A stretch of 37,492 nucleotides of DNA. It comes from Candidatus Gastranaerophilales bacterium (GTDB lineage: Bacteria > Cyanobacteriota > Vampirovibrionia > Gastranaerophilales > Gastranaerophilaceae). The notes beneath the pieces were generated by a model that had not been told where the DNA came from, made no database searches, and was given only the letters and a program-made list of their open reading frames with translations. Shown piece by piece: positions 35,908-37,492 of the stretch. Position numbers and translations under genes: made by a program. Every line of letters begins with the position of its first letter. Position 1 is the stretch's first letter. The stretch is from assembly GCA_905236775.1 (NCBI GenBank), contig CAJOOM010000115.1:1-37492 (forward strand), written 5' to 3'.

Positions 35908-37289
35908 TTTTGTTCCGGTTCTTCTTTTAATTCTAAAGCGCTGAACTTATATACATCCATCGTTCTTGAGAAATATTTAGGCGGTAAACCGGCTTTTTCT
36001 TTTAAAGAGTTAAAAAATATTTCTCTATCGGGAAGTTGTTCCCAAACTACAGGCAGATACACAGCTCTTCTTTCACCATCTGATATGATTACACCGTGTG
36101 GGTAAATTTTTGAAAGTAAATCTTTTTCATTTTTAAATTTTATGCGTTCTATAGACGATAAAATTGAAACCGAAATGTCTATATTTTCGAGTTCTTCTAT
36201 GGTTAGCGGCTTAAATCTGGAGTCTTGAAAAGCCGCGTTTTTTGCATTGTCTATCAAATCCAATATCAAAGGTTTTGTAGGGTATATTGAGCCTATGCAC
36301 CCTCTAAGTTGATTATTAATTTTTAATGTTACAAAAGATGCTCCATATTCTAAAAACACCGGTGGAATATGTTGCGGGATAAATTCTTCTTGATTGATTG
36401 AATAAACAATGCTTTCTCTGACAATACTAAAAATATAATCTTTGTAAAATTTTTCTATAAAGGCATTCTTGCTATCAGGATATAAAAACCAGGAACCATA
36501 CCCTACGACTCTTTGTTTATCTTCACTAACATCTCCGGAATTGTACATTTCGATACGAATTAATGAAGAGTTGTTGTTATTTGCAAATTCTAATGCACCT
36601 TTTATTCCGATTAACCCGCAAGCTTGTTCCGGTTCAAAACAGTCGATTTTTCCGAATTCTATAATATTTGCTGTGTAAGTATCGATTTGTCTGCATTGTT
36701 CGTGGGTATAGAAATGACTTAAATCAGAACTAATTACAAAAGATGAATTTTCCCAATATTCGGCAATAATATCGGCTATCATTCTGTAATCACATTTTCC
36801 GACAAGAATCGGAACGATTTTTAACTTTTTACCAATACGGACAATGTTTTTTACAAATTCTGCCGCACTTTGCTTATGTGGAAAGAAAGTATTTTGCAAT
36901 ATCGGTAATTGTACTTCTATTGCGTGTTCGTTTTCAAAAGGGGCATCAGATACAATACAAGGATATTTTTCAGCCAGTTCCTTTATTAACCTGTTGTTAA
37001 CTTCTATACTCCCTAACGGTGTATCAAAGTATGTGTATTTTGGCAGTGCAATATTTGTAAAAGTTTCGTGATGTGACGGTGCTATTATAAATATATTTTC
37101 AGCCGGCTCTAAATGTTGAAATCCGGCTACTGCAGCATGACCGGAATATTCATATCCGGCATGCGGTACTATTATGACTTTTGATTGGTATTTTATCTGC
37201 GTATCTTCTTTTAATGAGTTAAGTAAATCTCTTAATTTATTCGCATCAGACGGATAAAAACTTCCTGCAAAATTTGGTTCTTTGTTCAT
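35904..37289 (-). CDS. amrB: MEMO-AMMECR1 fusion (AmmeMemoRadiSam system protein B/A)
   Basis: This is a 461-residue fusion. Residues 1-270 are a MEMO domain with FAGSFYPSD, PHAGYEYSGHAAVAG, APSHHETF, ENEHAIEVQLP, SSDLSHFYTHEQ and a conserved Cys in EQACGLIG. Residues of about 275-461 are an AMMECR1 domain with NQLRGCIGSIYPTKPLILD and NAAFQDSRFKPLT. The third member of the set, a radical SAM protein, is not visible here; it may lie beyond the window. The biochemical role of the system is not established. The gene has a near-consensus promoter ending six bases before the ATG and no ribosome site. Confidence 0.9.
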   Translation of the reverse strand: MNKEPNFAGSFYPSDANKLRDLLNSLKEDTQIKYQSKVIIVPHAGYEYSGHAAVAGFQHLEPAENIFIIAPSHHETFTNIALPKYTYFDTPLGSIEVNNRLIKELAEKYPCIVSDAPFENEHAIEVQLPILQNTFFPHKQSAAEFVKNIVRIGKKLKIVPILVGKCDYRMIADIIAEYWENSSFVISSDLSHFYTHEQCRQIDTYTANIIEFGKIDCFEPEQACGLIGIKGALEFANNNNSSLIRIEMYNSGDVSEDKQRVVGYGSWFLYPDSKNAFIEKFYKDYIFSIVRESIVYSINQEEFIPQHIPPVFLEYGASFVTLKINNQLRGCIGSIYPTKPLILDLIDNAKNAAFQDSRFKPLTIEELENIDISVSILSSIERIKFKNEKDLLSKIYPHGVIISDGERRAVYLPVVWEQLPDREIFFNSLKEKAGLPPKYFSRTMDVYKFSALELKEEPEQN

Positions 37290-37324
37290 AATCGTATTAT
37301 AGAATAATATTTATTTTATGGCAA
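37290..37324 (-). promoter_or_regulatory. Promoter of the MEMO fusion, predicted leaderless
   Basis: On the minus strand TTGCCA (37319-37324), 17 bases, TATAAT (37296-37301) and six bases lead straight into the ATG at 37289. This is the best sigma70 match in the window and places the transcription start at the start codon. No Shine-Dalgarno site is present. Confidence 0.65.
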
Positions 37325-37353
37325 AATTTCATTTTTTCAAAAATTTTAGGTGA

Positions 37354-37492
37354 GGATGCGGAAAAAGTCTGAAAAATGACAATTTTTCGACTTTTTCAAA
37401 TCCGGCCTAAAGTGTGTGAAACTCAGGTCGTGTGCGGGATAGCACACAACCTGAGTTGAAACCGTTCTATGGAGATTGCGAGAAAAATTTTA
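37354..37492 (-). repeat. Structured intergenic repeat, long copy cut by window end
   Basis: This is the second long copy, inverted relative to that at 10103-10261. In plus-strand order it starts GGATGCGG, then has a hairpin (37361-37377 with 37382-37397, one bulge), a CTAAAGTGTGTGAA linker, a 16-base hairpin with a GGGATA loop (37420-37435 with 37442-37457, one mismatch), the linker TGAAACCGTTCTATGG and half of the last hairpin (GAGATTGCGAGAAAAATTT). The linkers match the 10103 copy almost base for base, while the stem sequences differ. It lies upstream of the MEMO fusion. Confidence 0.85.

Overview
The window is a compact, AT-rich bacterial chromosome segment made almost entirely of housekeeping genes. 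No phage, insertion sequence, CRISPR array, rRNA or tRNA was recognised. Metal-dependent KdsA (Kdo synthesis) points to a Gram-negative envelope with LPS, and the FtsW, MurD, MurG and class A PBP genes show a peptidoglycan wall. The low GC, the cyanobacteria-like matrixin signature, the AmmeMemoRadiSam B/A fusion and the general protein style fit a non-photosynthetic relative of Cyanobacteria such as the gut Gastranaerophilales (Melainabacteria/Vampirovibrionia). That assignment is inference from memory of the families; nothing in the sequence proves it.

Layout. 1-900: a possible gene end, two small unknown genes, a candidate 20-residue ORF and a terminator. 906-4666: a coiled-coil protein, unknown genes, rpe and kdsA. 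4791-9989 (minus): a partner-switching pair (STAS protein plus a sensor with PP2C phosphatase and kinase-like ATPase domains), preceded by gyrB. 10103-10261: a structured intergenic repeat. 10267-13814 (minus): murD-ftsW-murG with overlapping genes. 13975-21768 (plus): ruvA, two tandem 5'-nucleotidase-like proteins, a small unknown gene, mutS, rnpA and an unknown gene. 21995-24862 (minus): pyrH-frr-cdsA-rnc. 24984-26572 (plus): tatD-tlyA. 26663-30316: a YkgJ-like Cys-cluster protein divergent from a class A PBP, then a stand-alone, apparently inactive AICAR-transformylase-like protein. 30313-33443 (minus): scpA-scpB, a TPR/matrixin metalloprotease and a small membrane protein. 33737-35907 (plus): prfB with a programmed +1 frameshift and a split chromate-transporter pair. 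35904-37289 (minus): MEMO-AMMECR1 fusion. The window ends inside a second long copy of the structured repeat.

How the genes work together. The murD-ftsW-murG block and the PBP cover lipid II synthesis and polymerisation, and KdsA adds the LPS core sugar. pyrH-frr-cdsA-rnc is a classic growth cluster. scpA-scpB serve chromosome condensation, and gyrB, mutS and ruvA serve DNA topology and repair. Regulation is visible in places: many starts carry an extended -10 (TGnTAnAAT), and four genes (rpe, mutS, tatD, the MEMO fusion) have the -10 exactly six bases before the ATG, predicting leaderless mRNAs. Genes are packed with ATGA/TAATG overlaps, and several convergent pairs overlap at their stop codons.

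The most unusual items are the hairpin repeat family (10103-10261, 21873-21918, 37354-end), whose stems differ between copies but stay paired, the AICAR-transformylase-like protein without its catalytic Lys-His pair, and the repeated leaderless promoter layout. No intergenic stretch exceeds 300 bases. The longest, 33444-33736, holds the scpA and prfB promoters and nothing else recognised.
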